Positions 18,712 through 26,883 are shown, numbered from the stretch's first letter. The stretch is DNA of 64,000 bases from Bacteroidaceae bacterium (GCA_024398435.1 JAKSJD010000004.1:144723-208722), one strand, 5' to 3'. Numbers and translations: made by a program. The notes: a model not told the origin generated them from the letters alone.

Positions 18712-18755
18712 GCCCCCTCTTATCCCCTCATAGGGAAAGGATGGGGGCATTTTTA
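18712..18755 (+). terminator. Likely terminator after CE6 gene
   Basis: GCCCCC (18712-18717) pairs with GGGGGC (18743-18748) around an inner CCCCT/AGGG stem, followed by ATTTTTATT. The sequence also resembles the C-rich dispersed repeat, so it may be a repeat doubling as a terminator. Confidence 0.55.
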
Positions 18756-18776
18756 TTAATTAATAGAAGGATATAT

Positions 18777-19898
18777 ATGAAAAAATCGTTACTTGCAGCA
18801 ATGCTGTTGCTGATGGCCACAGTAGCCACAGCCCAACCACTCACACGAGCCCAGGCAGAACAAGTCCGCAACGAAGTGGTGGACCAATGGTACAAGGAAG
18901 TGCGCCAACAAACCGATTACATCACCACAGCCAATGCCATTGAGCGCGACAGCCTCCGAATGCCCATCTCATGCCGAGTGTTCGGCAAGTTGCCACCCGA
19001 CGGCTACAGCCTCTATATATCCCTTCATGGAGGTGGCAATGCACCTCATCAACTCAACGACCAGCAATGGCAGAATCAGTGGGGACTCTATGCCCCAGCC
19101 GAAGGCATCTACATCTGTCCACGCGCACCCTACGACGATTGGGACATGCATTTCAAGCCAGCAGTCGACAACTTCTATCGCGACATCATCCTCTATGCCT
19201 ATTCCCATCTCCGCGTCAATCCCGATAAAGTCTATATCCTTGGCTACAGTGCCGGAGGCGACGGCGTTTGGCGTCTTGCACCACGAATGGCCGATGTGTG
19301 GGCAGCAGCATCGATGATGGCAGGCCATCCAGGCGATGTATCCCTGCTCAATCTGCGCAACCTTCCGTTCATGGTATGGTGTGGAGCCCTCGATGCCGCT
19401 TACGACCGCAATCGCGTTTGTGCCGAGCGCATAGCCCAACTCGATTCATTACATCGTGCCGACCCCGACGGCTACATCCACGAAGGCCATATAGTCGAAG
19501 GCAAGCCCCATTGGATGGACCGAATCGACACCCTTGCCATCAGTTGGATGGCCCAGTATAAGCGCAATCCATATCCAAAGACTATAGTTTGGCAACAGGC
19601 CGACGTGCTCTACGACCATTTCTATTGGGTCAGTGTACCAAAGGAAGAGATGGCCCGAGGCAAGCAACTCCGCATCCGAGTTGAGGGCAACGACATCATC
19701 ATCGAGAAGAGCGACTACGACCATCTCACCCTGAATCTCACCGATGAAATCGTCGATTTCGACCGTTCCGTACGCATTCGTCGCGATGGCAAGACACTGA
19801 AGCGAGTGAAGCTTCAGCGCAGTCGTACGGTGATGGAACTAACCATCCGCCAGTTCCGCGATCCTCGCTATGCATTCTATGCTCAAGTAGAGATATAA
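18777..19898 (+). CDS. Secreted alpha/beta hydrolase, putative esterase
   Basis: The 373-aa product carries a signal peptide (MKKSLLAAMLLLMATVATAQ) and an alpha/beta-hydrolase domain: oxyanion segment YISLHGGGN, nucleophile elbow GYSAGGDG with Ser158, probable acid Asp206 in CGALDAAYD, and His245 in GKPHWMD. A C-terminal beta-rich region (about 280-373) follows the catalytic domain. Related Bacteroidales proteins are annotated as phospholipase/carboxylesterase or feruloyl-esterase-like; the substrate here is unknown. Location after GH95, GH27 and CE6 suggests de-esterification of plant glycans. The start is placed at the signal peptide rather than an ATG 36 nt upstream. Confidence 0.85.
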   Translation: MKKSLLAAMLLLMATVATAQPLTRAQAEQVRNEVVDQWYKEVRQQTDYITTANAIERDSLRMPISCRVFGKLPPDGYSLYISLHGGGNAPHQLNDQQWQNQWGLYAPAEGIYICPRAPYDDWDMHFKPAVDNFYRDIILYAYSHLRVNPDKVYILGYSAGGDGVWRLAPRMADVWAAASMMAGHPGDVSLLNLRNLPFMVWCGALDAAYDRNRVCAERIAQLDSLHRADPDGYIHEGHIVEGKPHWMDRIDTLAISWMAQYKRNPYPKTIVWQQADVLYDHFYWVSVPKEEMARGKQLRIRVEGNDIIIEKSDYDHLTLNLTDEIVDFDRSVRIRRDGKTLKRVKLQRSRTVMELTIRQFRDPRYAFYAQVEI

Positions 19899-19975
19899 AG
19901 GGGGCCCCACGAAAACTTAGATTTGACATCCGTCGAACCTCGAAAACTTCGATTTCATCGGGGTTTTTGGGGGGT

Positions 19976-20044
19976 GACGTGTATTTTTCGTGTATTTTTT
20001 CTTACTAAAATATTTTGCTGAAAAACGATATTGCAGTATCTTTG
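19976..20044 (+). promoter_or_regulatory. Promoter and upstream element of the TPR/HTH regulator
   Basis: TTTG at 20014-20017 and TATCTTTG at 20037-20044 are separated by 19 nt, a textbook Bacteroidetes -33/-7 pair. Upstream, 19976-19994 reads GACGTGTATTTTTCGTGTA, a direct repeat of CGTGTATTTTT. The same 19 nt recur at 22586-22604 ahead of another -33/-7 pair, so it is a candidate operator. Confidence 0.7.
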
Positions 20045-20064
20045 TACCCGAAAATAGAAAATAT

Positions 20065-21768
20065 ATGAAAATGAAACGCCTGAAATATTTGCCGATGCTG
20101 GCCCTGGCGGTTGTGATGAGTTGCAGTCAAAACAAGATTGAGGAACAACTCTCTGCAATCGACAATCTCTGCATGACCAATCCCGACAGCGCATTGAAAA
20201 TCCTCGATGAAATCGACCAAAATCGACTTTCCGACCAAGAAATGGCCCACTATTGCTTTGTCTATACCAAGTCGCAGGACAAAGCCAGAATCGAAGTGAT
20301 GGACGATTCGCTCATCCGTATTGCCTACGACTACTACAGTCAGCACAGCGATGAGCAACCCTATGCCCAGACGCTGTACTACATGGGAAAATACTTTGCT
20401 AACTGCAAGTTGGTGCCAGAAGCTGAAGATTGTCTTCTCTCTGCGATAGAGAGTGCAAAGGCCAACGACGAGCATTATACGGCATTTCTGGCTCTTGGCA
20501 AGATGAGCAATTTGGTGTGCGAAACCGATGCAGCCAGTGGGTTGGCCTTTGCAAATGAAGCGTATGAACAATATAAGCAGATAGAAGAACCGCTGCTGCC
20601 CTACAACGATGTGAACGTACTGGCAAATCTCGCTTATTGCCACATGTATTCAGGCAATCTTGATTCCGCCCTGTATTATCTCGACAGAGCCTTGAGTATT
20701 GCCGACATCCAGGACGACCACGACCTGAAGGCCGACATTTTGACCCAATATGTAATGATTTATGCCTATTTCAACCAATTCGACACAGCCATCTCTTATG
20801 CCAAGCAGGTTTTGGAAACTGCCGACAAACCATCCGAAAACTTGCTCTATCTCCTTTTCCATTGCTACGGTTCTACTGGGCAATATGATGAGGCAATGTC
20901 GTTCATCTCAAAGATAGATTTCGCCAACAGCAACATGAGATATGCCAAATACCTGAATTTGCTCAGGTATTCGTTGTTTGAGAAAGACTATTCCCTGGCA
21001 ATCGAATATGCCGATTCGCTCAATAAATATGCCAACCGAATATACAACAGAGGCAATGCAGCCAATGGAATCTATATGAAGGACAATATTGCCAAATCCA
21101 CCGAACTGAAGATGGCCAAGCTGCAATACAAATTGTCGAAATACCAAACCATGGCACTCATTCTCGTTATTGTCATCCTCGTGATTGCCGGCATAGCCAT
21201 TGTCCGACTCATCCGAAAGCGAGTTTCAAACCGAGTAGAGTCGTTCCGTCAGCAAAATGTGAAGATTTCGAGAGACCTCAACAAGGCAATCAGCGATTTG
21301 AGTGAATTGGAAAACAGCAACACCCAACTGACGAAGGAAAAAGACGGAGAGATAGGCGAACTTAAAAGTCAGGTCGACCAATTGCAAAACAGCATCGATG
21401 CCCTTCAGTCGAGATTGCGTGACAACAGCATGCTCGAAACCGATATTGTTCGTAAGTTCACGAAGCTGAAGCAGTCGCAGAATTGGAGCAAAGTGCCCGA
21501 CTCGGAAGATTGGGAAGATTTGGAAGCAATCGTAAAGCAATATAAGCCACAATTCCATCAGTTGGCCATTTCCAACTCATTGAGCGACCGTGAGATGCGG
21601 GTATGCCTCTTGCAGTATATTGGTTACGGAACCAACGATTGTGCCAATGCACTCGATACTACGGAGCAAAATATAACCAATGTGAAATATTCCGTCAACA
21701 GTAAGCTCTTCAACGATGGCAGTGCCAAAACGCTGAAATCCAACATGATGGATTTGGAAAGACAGTAA
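20065..21768 (+). CDS. Membrane-anchored TPR regulator with C-terminal HTH
   Basis: The 567-aa protein has a lipoprotein-like N-terminus (MKMKRLKYLPMLALAVVMSC), TPR-type helical repeats from about 30 to 330 (for example SALYYLDRALSIADI), a single transmembrane helix near 362-382 (MALILVIVILVIAGIAIV), a coiled coil at about 395-465, and a C-terminal LuxR-like helix-turn-helix (LSDREMRVCLLQY...TEQNITNVKYSVNSKL). This places sensing repeats outside and a DNA-binding domain inside, as in the Bacteroidetes TPR/HTH family whose function is mostly unknown. The start is fixed by the -7 box at 20037-20044. It lies directly after the GH95 cluster and may control it or itself; this is inference. Confidence 0.85.
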   Translation: MKMKRLKYLPMLALAVVMSCSQNKIEEQLSAIDNLCMTNPDSALKILDEIDQNRLSDQEMAHYCFVYTKSQDKARIEVMDDSLIRIAYDYYSQHSDEQPYAQTLYYMGKYFANCKLVPEAEDCLLSAIESAKANDEHYTAFLALGKMSNLVCETDAASGLAFANEAYEQYKQIEEPLLPYNDVNVLANLAYCHMYSGNLDSALYYLDRALSIADIQDDHDLKADILTQYVMIYAYFNQFDTAISYAKQVLETADKPSENLLYLLFHCYGSTGQYDEAMSFISKIDFANSNMRYAKYLNLLRYSLFEKDYSLAIEYADSLNKYANRIYNRGNAANGIYMKDNIAKSTELKMAKLQYKLSKYQTMALILVIVILVIAGIAIVRLIRKRVSNRVESFRQQNVKISRDLNKAISDLSELENSNTQLTKEKDGEIGELKSQVDQLQNSIDALQSRLRDNSMLETDIVRKFTKLKQSQNWSKVPDSEDWEDLEAIVKQYKPQFHQLAISNSLSDREMRVCLLQYIGYGTNDCANALDTTEQNITNVKYSVNSKLFNDGSAKTLKSNMMDLERQ

Positions 21769-21872
21769 TATGCAAATATTCAATCAATAGTCAGATAGAA
21801 ATATTTGATAACTGATATCTTCACAAAAACATTGCGTTCCGAAGGGTAAAACATTATATGAAATAGGTGCGT

Positions 21873-21952
21873 TTCTTATAATGTTTAGTGCCATTCCTTA
21901 TAATGTTTGACCTCTTTTATTATAAGAAATACACCGATAACTTATAATGTTT
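21873..21952. repeat. 80-bp dispersed element, copy 1
   Basis: Within 80 bp there are three direct copies of TTATAATGTTT (21876-21886, 21898-21908, 21942-21952) and one inverted copy TTATTATAAGAAA (21917-21929). The element at 63737-63816 has the same order, orientation and total length. No coding frame is present. It lies in a 1026-nt gene-free island (21769-22794). Confidence 0.85.
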
Positions 21953-21992
21953 TTTCATTGCAGCAATAAGTATGGAATAAAGAAGAAACGGA

Positions 21993-22063
21993 GCGCGCTT
22001 CGTGACCTCTCGAAGCGCGGTTCATGACGTAAAACACCGCGCTTCATGATGCTTCGGAACGCG
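21993..22063. repeat. Three-unit 22-24 bp tandem array
   Basis: Units begin GCGCGCTTCGTGA (21993), GCGCGGTTCATGA (22015) and GCGCTTCATGA (22039), with periods of 22 and 24 nt. A TTGCAAAG palindrome-like sequence follows at 22113-22133 and recurs at 63691-63711. Confidence 0.7.
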
Positions 22064-22149
22064 AAAAATTGTACCTTGTACTTGGGCCTTTGTACATGAA
22101 TAGTGTTCAGTGTTGCAAAGTTTTACCTTGCAATCATTCAGGAGAAAAC

Positions 22150-22451
22150 GAATTTTTTCAAAAACCTGTCAGCCTTCAGTTTTTGCCTCTAAACCACTGT
22201 TACATAACGACTTAAGTGGCTGACAGGTTTCCCAAAACCTGTCAGTAACCTGTCAGCCATCCTTCAGTTTGCTTCTAAAAACAACTAATCTTCCCCCTTT
22301 AGGGGGATAAGAGAGGGGCTTTATTTTTCCCGGCTGACAGGTTCCTGACAAGTTGCTGACAAGTTTTTACCAACCTGTCAGCCATCTAACTCATAGATAC
22401 ATAGAGAGTTATACCTCAAAACTGAAGGCTGACAGGTTTTTCGCAAAATTC
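22150..22451. mobile_element. MITE-like element with 24-bp inverted ends
   Basis: The segment starting AAAAACCTGTCAGCCTTCAG at 22160-22183 is found as an exact 24-nt inverted copy at 22418-22441, and weaker matching (GAATTTT/AAAATTC) extends the arms to 22150 and 22451. Inside and in the arms the core CCTGTCAG occurs seven times in both orientations (22165, 22218, 22238, 22249, 22332, 22374, 22428), plus two CTGACAAGTT variants. No transposase gene and no adjacent target-site duplication are visible. It could be a non-autonomous mobile element or a large regulatory or structural repeat. Confidence 0.55.
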
Positions 22452-22585
22452 TTTTTTTCTGGAGAAACAACAGCCTATTTCCCTTCAATAAAATTGTCCA
22501 TCGTTGCAACTTAGAGTGTGAAAAATGAGAAAATTGTGTTTTGGTGGTGTCCGTGAAAACCCGATGAAATCGTGGATTTTGGCAC

Positions 22586-22654
22586 GACGTGTATTTTTCG
22601 TGTACTTTTTTTACTTAAAAAATTTGGAGCTTATCTTTATTTCTCATAAATTTG
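22586..22654 (+). promoter_or_regulatory. Promoter block paralogous to the one at 20 kb
   Basis: GACGTGTATTTTTCGTGTA (22586-22604) is identical to 19976-19994. It is followed by TTTG (22623-22626), 20 nt, and TAAATTTG (22647-22654), a -33/-7 pair. The distance from the shared element to the TTTGT end of the -7 box is the same in both blocks. The first gene downstream starts at 22795, giving a 5' leader of about 130 nt. Confidence 0.65.
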
Positions 22655-22794
22655 TCCCCGAAACCGAAAATAGTTGCACTTTCGTGTCACAAATTGCATT
22701 ACATAATTGTAATAGTAAATAGGAGATACGAGATTGAAGATATTAGATATAAGATAGTAAATAGTAAATGGTCCAATAATAAATAATATAGCTT

Positions 22795-23214
22795 ATGAAG
22801 AAAACAATGTATTTGGTTGTATTTGCTGCATCATCAGTGGCAGCTTTAGCACAAGTCTCATTATCTGAACAGCCACAAAAGCCTGCGTTGGATATAACTG
22901 CAAATGGAACAGCGATGAGTCTTACAAAAAAAATTGATGAAATCCCATTGTTGATAGCATATGATGAAGAAGTGGTAGACAAAGAAAAAACGACCATTGA
23001 TATAAATAATTATCAATTCTCTGCTAAGAATCTTGCTGCTATTCTTGGAGTAAAGCCAAAAAAAGTAAAAGCATACCGCTTACTTGAGGGAAAAAATGCC
23101 ACACAAATATGGGGATATAGAGGTATCAATGGGGTATTGGAAATTTTATCTCCTTCAAGATATCGTCAATTAAAGAAGAAAGGCGTTCTCGAGAATTTCA
23201 ATATTGCAAAATAA
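22795..23214 (+). CDS. Small secreted protein with TonB-plug-like motif
   Basis: The 139-aa product has a signal peptide (MKKTMYLVVFAASSVAALAQ). Near the C-terminus ATQIWGYRGINGVLEIL resembles the G-x-R-G-x-N-G-V segment of the plug of SusC-type TonB-dependent receptors and of other small Bacteroidetes envelope proteins. There is no barrel, so it is not a receptor itself. It is followed by a second secreted protein whose leader shares ATATAGCTTATGAAGAAA with this gene. The base composition is more AT-rich than that of the flanking housekeeping genes. I do not recognise the family. Confidence 0.75.
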   Translation: MKKTMYLVVFAASSVAALAQVSLSEQPQKPALDITANGTAMSLTKKIDEIPLLIAYDEEVVDKEKTTIDINNYQFSAKNLAAILGVKPKKVKAYRLLEGKNATQIWGYRGINGVLEILSPSRYRQLKKKGVLENFNIAK

Positions 23215-23273
23215 ATTGCATAACAATTATATGATGGGTCAAGGTACCTGATTCGACAATGAATATATAGCTT

Positions 23274-24110
23274 ATGAAGAAATCAATCATAATCGCTTTG
23301 TCTGCATTGTTTAGCATGGGCATGGAGGCACAGAATGAAAATCCACAGGGATTGTATCGCTTACAGAGGTTTGCGTATGAAGGTAAGCCGGAAAAGACTG
23401 CTGATTTTGAGCAATACAAATATTGTGGAAAGAACAACAATGCTTTTACGCTTAACGTATATCGTAATGATGGAATATCGCAAATTTCGATGCAGAACAA
23501 CGACTCCCAACCTATCGTATATACAGGCAAGAGGGATGCAACGGACACTGACCACACTCCTCAGGTGTTCGACAGCAATAAGGAGCATTTCACATTCAGA
23601 TGGTACAACACCCTAATGAATTCTGATATCTTCCCCATTAATTCGTATATCGAGGAGATTTATGATGCCAATATTGGTATTGAAAACGATGTGAAGCAGG
23701 TGGTTGGCATGCTTGAATCGAAATTCGATGGAATGCAGGGCAAGTTGGCTGGTTGCTGGCTTATGGTTGGCGACGTGACGATGAAAGACGGAGTGCCTAA
23801 TATCAGTACTGACCGCGCTTTGTATCGAACAACTTCTGTCTATCGACTTTTCAACGATGATATGATGTTTGAAATGATGTATGTAGTTGGCAGCAAGATT
23901 GGCCAAAGTACTGGATTCCTTTCTTCTTATACGTTTGATGGAAAGATATTGACTTATCGCCATGTTTCCAAAGTTGAAGTCCAATGGGTGAGCGACGGGG
24001 TGATGATTGTAAAGGAAACGGGGAATAGCGAGAATCCTCAAATGACTATGTGGATAAGGTCGACACTGCCAAATTATATGAGTAGCATATTCTCTCCTGA
24101 TGTGAAATAA
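23274..24110 (+). CDS. Secreted protein of unknown function
   Basis: The 278-aa product has a short signal peptide (MKKSIIIALSALFSMGMEAQ). The mature region has two halves, each opening with a pattern seen in lipocalin-like Bacteroidetes proteins: NPQGLYRLQRF near 24 and KLAGCWLMVGDV near 157. Each is rich in beta-strand sequence. It probably forms a unit with the preceding small secreted gene (59-nt gap, near-identical start region) and is closed by a hairpin terminator. Function unknown. Confidence 0.8.
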   Translation: MKKSIIIALSALFSMGMEAQNENPQGLYRLQRFAYEGKPEKTADFEQYKYCGKNNNAFTLNVYRNDGISQISMQNNDSQPIVYTGKRDATDTDHTPQVFDSNKEHFTFRWYNTLMNSDIFPINSYIEEIYDANIGIENDVKQVVGMLESKFDGMQGKLAGCWLMVGDVTMKDGVPNISTDRALYRTTSVYRLFNDDMMFEMMYVVGSKIGQSTGFLSSYTFDGKILTYRHVSKVEVQWVSDGVMIVKETGNSENPQMTMWIRSTLPNYMSSIFSPDVK

Positions 24111-24153
24111 TTCGTAATAACAATAATACTTTCACTCTAAACAGTTTTTCCAT

Positions 24154-24196
24154 CGACTGCATTTGCCATGTGAGGCGGGTGCAGTCGTTCCTTTTG
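24154..24196 (+). terminator. Rho-independent-like terminator
   Basis: CGACTGCA (24154-24161) and TGCAGTCG (24180-24187) form a perfect 8-bp stem, followed by TTCCTTTTG. Confidence 0.75.
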
Positions 24197-24268
24197 TATG
24201 CTTTGTCTGCCAATATTTGGGGCGAAACGGGGAAAAAACATCATAAATGGTACATTTATTGATGAACT

Positions 24269-24302
24269 TTTGTGTGTATATCGTAATTTATTCATACCTT
24301 TG
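24269..24302 (+). promoter_or_regulatory. -33/-7 promoter for miaB
   Basis: TTTG at 24269-24272 and TACCTTTG at 24295-24302 are 22 nt apart, close to the usual spacing, and lie 32 nt before the miaB start. Confidence 0.65.
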
Positions 24303-24334
24303 CATTGATTTTGGAGTAGTATGCACTGAAAGAA

Positions 24335-25642
24335 ATGAAAAAACTATATATCGAGACTTATGGATGCCAGATGAATGTGGCTGATTCGGAGGTGATTGCT
24401 GCCGTGATGAAAATGGCTGACTATATGGCTACGGACTCCATCGACGAGGCTGATGCCGTGTTGCTCAACACTTGTTCCATCCGCGACAATGCCGAACAGA
24501 AAATCTTCAACCGTCTGGAGGCTCTGTGGTCTCTCAAAAAGAAAAGAAAGATTATAATAGGTGTTGTGGGTTGCATGGCTGAGAGAGTGAAGGACGACTT
24601 GATCGACAACCATCATGTTGACCTCGTGGCTGGTCCCGACTCTTACCTCCAACTGCCCGAACTCTTTGCTGCTGCCGAAATGGGCGAAAGGGCTATCAAC
24701 GTGGAACTCTCAACGACGGAGACTTACCGCGACATTGTGCCTGAACGCATTTGCTCGGGCAGAATTTCGGGCTTCGTGAGCATCATGCGAGGCTGCAACA
24801 ACTTCTGCCACTATTGTATAGTGCCTTATACGAGAGGCCGTGAGCGCAGCAGGGATATTGAAAGCATCTTGAGAGAGGTGGGCGACTTGCACTACCGTGG
24901 ATTCAAGGAGGTGACCTTGCTCGGACAGAACGTGAACTCATACCACTTTGAGGACATCACGTTCCCTCAGTTGCTCCGCACTGTGGCTGAGGCTGTGCCT
25001 GATATGCGTGTGCGCTTCACTACTTCCCACCCTAAGGATATGAGCGACGAGACGCTCCACGTGATTGCCGACTGCAAGAATGTGTGTAAGCATATCCACT
25101 TGCCTGTGCAGAGTGGCAGCGACAGGATTCTGAAACTGATGAACAGAAAATATACGCGTGAATGGTATCTCGACCGCGTGGCTGCCATCCGACGCATCAT
25201 CCCTGATTGTGGACTGACTACCGATATCTTCAGTGGCTACCATTCGGAGACGGAGGAGGACCATCAGATGTCGCTCTCGCTGATGAGGGAATGTGGCTAT
25301 GACAGCGCGTTCATGTTCAAATACTCGGAGCGCCCCGGAACGTATGCTTCGAAGCATCTGCCTGATGATATTCCTGAGGAGGTGAAGGTAAGACGACTGA
25401 ACGAACTGATCGCCTTGCAAAACCAACTCTCGGCTGAAAGCTACAGGAAGGACATCGGCAAAGAGGTGGAGGTGTTGGTGGAGGGCGTGAGCAAGCGCTC
25501 AAACGATCAGCTCTTCGGACGCACGGAACAATATAAGGTGGTGGTGTTCGACCGTGGCGACCATCATATCGGCGACTTCGTCAAAGTAAGAATCACGGAT
25601 GCCAGTTCGGCTACACTGAAGGGTGTGGAGATCAATGGATAA
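24335..25642 (+). CDS. miaB: tRNA-2-methylthio-N6-dimethylallyladenosine synthase
   Basis: MiaB adds the methylthio group to i6A37 in tRNAs using two iron-sulfur clusters. The 435-aa protein has the UPF0004 cysteines Cys11, Cys47 and Cys80, the radical-SAM triad Cys154, Cys158 and Cys161 in GCNNFCHYCIVPYTRGRERS, and a C-terminal TRAM domain (about 372-433). The family signature TRGRERS is exact for MiaB rather than RimO or MtaB. It leads into ftsX after a short AT-rich repeat. Confidence 0.96.
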   Translation: MKKLYIETYGCQMNVADSEVIAAVMKMADYMATDSIDEADAVLLNTCSIRDNAEQKIFNRLEALWSLKKKRKIIIGVVGCMAERVKDDLIDNHHVDLVAGPDSYLQLPELFAAAEMGERAINVELSTTETYRDIVPERICSGRISGFVSIMRGCNNFCHYCIVPYTRGRERSRDIESILREVGDLHYRGFKEVTLLGQNVNSYHFEDITFPQLLRTVAEAVPDMRVRFTTSHPKDMSDETLHVIADCKNVCKHIHLPVQSGSDRILKLMNRKYTREWYLDRVAAIRRIIPDCGLTTDIFSGYHSETEEDHQMSLSLMRECGYDSAFMFKYSERPGTYASKHLPDDIPEEVKVRRLNELIALQNQLSAESYRKDIGKEVEVLVEGVSKRSNDQLFGRTEQYKVVVFDRGDHHIGDFVKVRITDASSATLKGVEING

Positions 25643-25690
25643 AAAGTTCAAGAGTGCAAAAGTGATAAAGGTTTAAAAGTTTAAGGGTTA
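25643..25690. repeat. AT-rich array with period about 8 bp
   Basis: Units such as AAAAGTTC, AAGAGTGC, AAAAGTGA and AAAAGTTT succeed each other with a period near 8. The reverse complement resembles the CTTTTGCACTCTTGCACTTT array near 63850. Confidence 0.5.
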
Positions 25691-25695
25691 AAGAT

Positions 25696-26571
25696 ATGGC
25701 AAAAAGACATAATGCTCCTGGGATGTTCAGCACCCAGTTTATAACGGCTCTCATCAGTACATCTCTTGTATTGGTGATGCTCGGTACAATCGTCTTGTTC
25801 GTGTTCACGGCTCGCAATCTCTCGAGCTATGTGAGGGAGAACATCAATATTAGTATCTTGCTCAACGACGATATCTCGAACGCAGAAATCGAAAATCTGC
25901 AATCGGCTCTCGAAAAGCAAAACTATGTGAAGTCGCTTAAATATATCTCGAAGGAGAGGGCACTGCTCGACCAGTGTAACTCGATGGGTACCGACCCTTC
26001 GGAGTTTCTCGGCTACAACCCGTTCACTGCTTCGTTTGAAATCAAGGTGAATGCTGCTTTTGCCAACAACAAGAACTTGGGCGAAATCGAAAAACAACTG
26101 AAATCGACTCATAAGGTGATGGATGTGGTGTATCAGAAGGAACTGATGAACTCGGTGAACAAGAATATCCGTAAGTTCAGCATGATTCTGCTCATCATCG
26201 CTGCTCTATTCACCTATATCTCGTTTGCTCTCATCAACAACACGGTGCGCCTCACCATCTTCTCGAAGCGATTCATCATCAACACGATGAAACTCGTGGG
26301 TGCAAGTTGGGGATTCATCCGCCGACCATTCCTCAGCCAGAGTTTCCTTCTCGGTGTGCTCTCGGCCATTGCGGCTGATATAGTGATACTGGGCGGTGTG
26401 AGATGGTTGATGACTTACGAACCTGAAATCAATGCAGTGATCAATTGGGAGGTGATGATCATCGTGGGCATCTCGGTGCTCGTCTTTGGTTTGCTCATCA
26501 CATACCTCTGCACCTACTTCTCGCTCTCGAAATATCTCAAGATGTCGTCGAACGAGTTGTATCATATTTAG
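25696..26571 (+). CDS. ftsX: Cell division permease FtsX
   Basis: FtsX pairs with the ATPase FtsE at the division site and controls peptidoglycan hydrolases. The 291-aa protein has the family layout: a cytoplasmic N-terminus, TM1 at about 17-39, a periplasmic domain at 45-160, then three TM helices near 166-188, 213-237 and 255-278. The fold motif LVGASWGFIRRPFL is visible in the loop after TM2. ftsE is not adjacent, which is common in this phylum. It starts the ftsX-DUF3098-uppP-truB-queA-folK block. Confidence 0.92.
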   Translation: MAKRHNAPGMFSTQFITALISTSLVLVMLGTIVLFVFTARNLSSYVRENINISILLNDDISNAEIENLQSALEKQNYVKSLKYISKERALLDQCNSMGTDPSEFLGYNPFTASFEIKVNAAFANNKNLGEIEKQLKSTHKVMDVVYQKELMNSVNKNIRKFSMILLIIAALFTYISFALINNTVRLTIFSKRFIINTMKLVGASWGFIRRPFLSQSFLLGVLSAIAADIVILGGVRWLMTYEPEINAVINWEVMIIVGISVLVFGLLITYLCTYFSLSKYLKMSSNELYHI

Positions 26572-26595
26572 CAAATTAAATTAAAAGAATATAAT

Positions 26596-26874
26596 ATGAA
26601 GAAAGATTTGGCATTTGGAAAGCTCAACTACATCATGCTCATCGTGGGAATCATCATCATCGTTTTGGGATTCATTCTGATGGCCGGCGACGGAACTACC
26701 GAACAGGCGTTCAATCCTGACATCTTCAGCGACACTCGCATCAAGGTGGCTCCTATCGTTACTCTCGCTGGATTTGTCGTTGTGGTTGTGGCTATCCTCG
26801 TGAAGCCTTGCTGCTGCAAGAAATGTGAGAAGGAAATAGAGTGTGAACAGGCAGATTCTGCAGAAACGGAATAA
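26596..26874 (+). CDS. DUF3098 small membrane protein
   Basis: The 92-aa protein has two transmembrane helices (about 11-31 and 50-69) separated by AGDGTTEQAFNPDIFSDTRI, the recognisable DUF3098 pattern. The tail is cysteine- and acid-rich (CCCKKCEKEIECEQ), which could bind metal. It lies between ftsX and uppP, where the family is usually found. Function unknown; an envelope or division role is suggested only by context. Confidence 0.88.
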   Translation: MKKDLAFGKLNYIMLIVGIIIIVLGFILMAGDGTTEQAFNPDIFSDTRIKVAPIVTLAGFVVVVVAILVKPCCCKKCEKEIECEQADSAETE

Positions 26875-26883
26875 TAAAGGCTG

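Noticed and set aside
22141-22468. GGAGAAA on both sides of the 302-bp element as a target-site duplication
   Set aside because: The right-hand copy lies 9 nt beyond the end of the inverted repeat, so the pair does not abut the element symmetrically.
22525-22722. 65-codon frame across the promoter block at 22.6 kb
   Set aside because: It overlaps the -33/-7 promoter and the shared 19-bp element, and resembles no protein.
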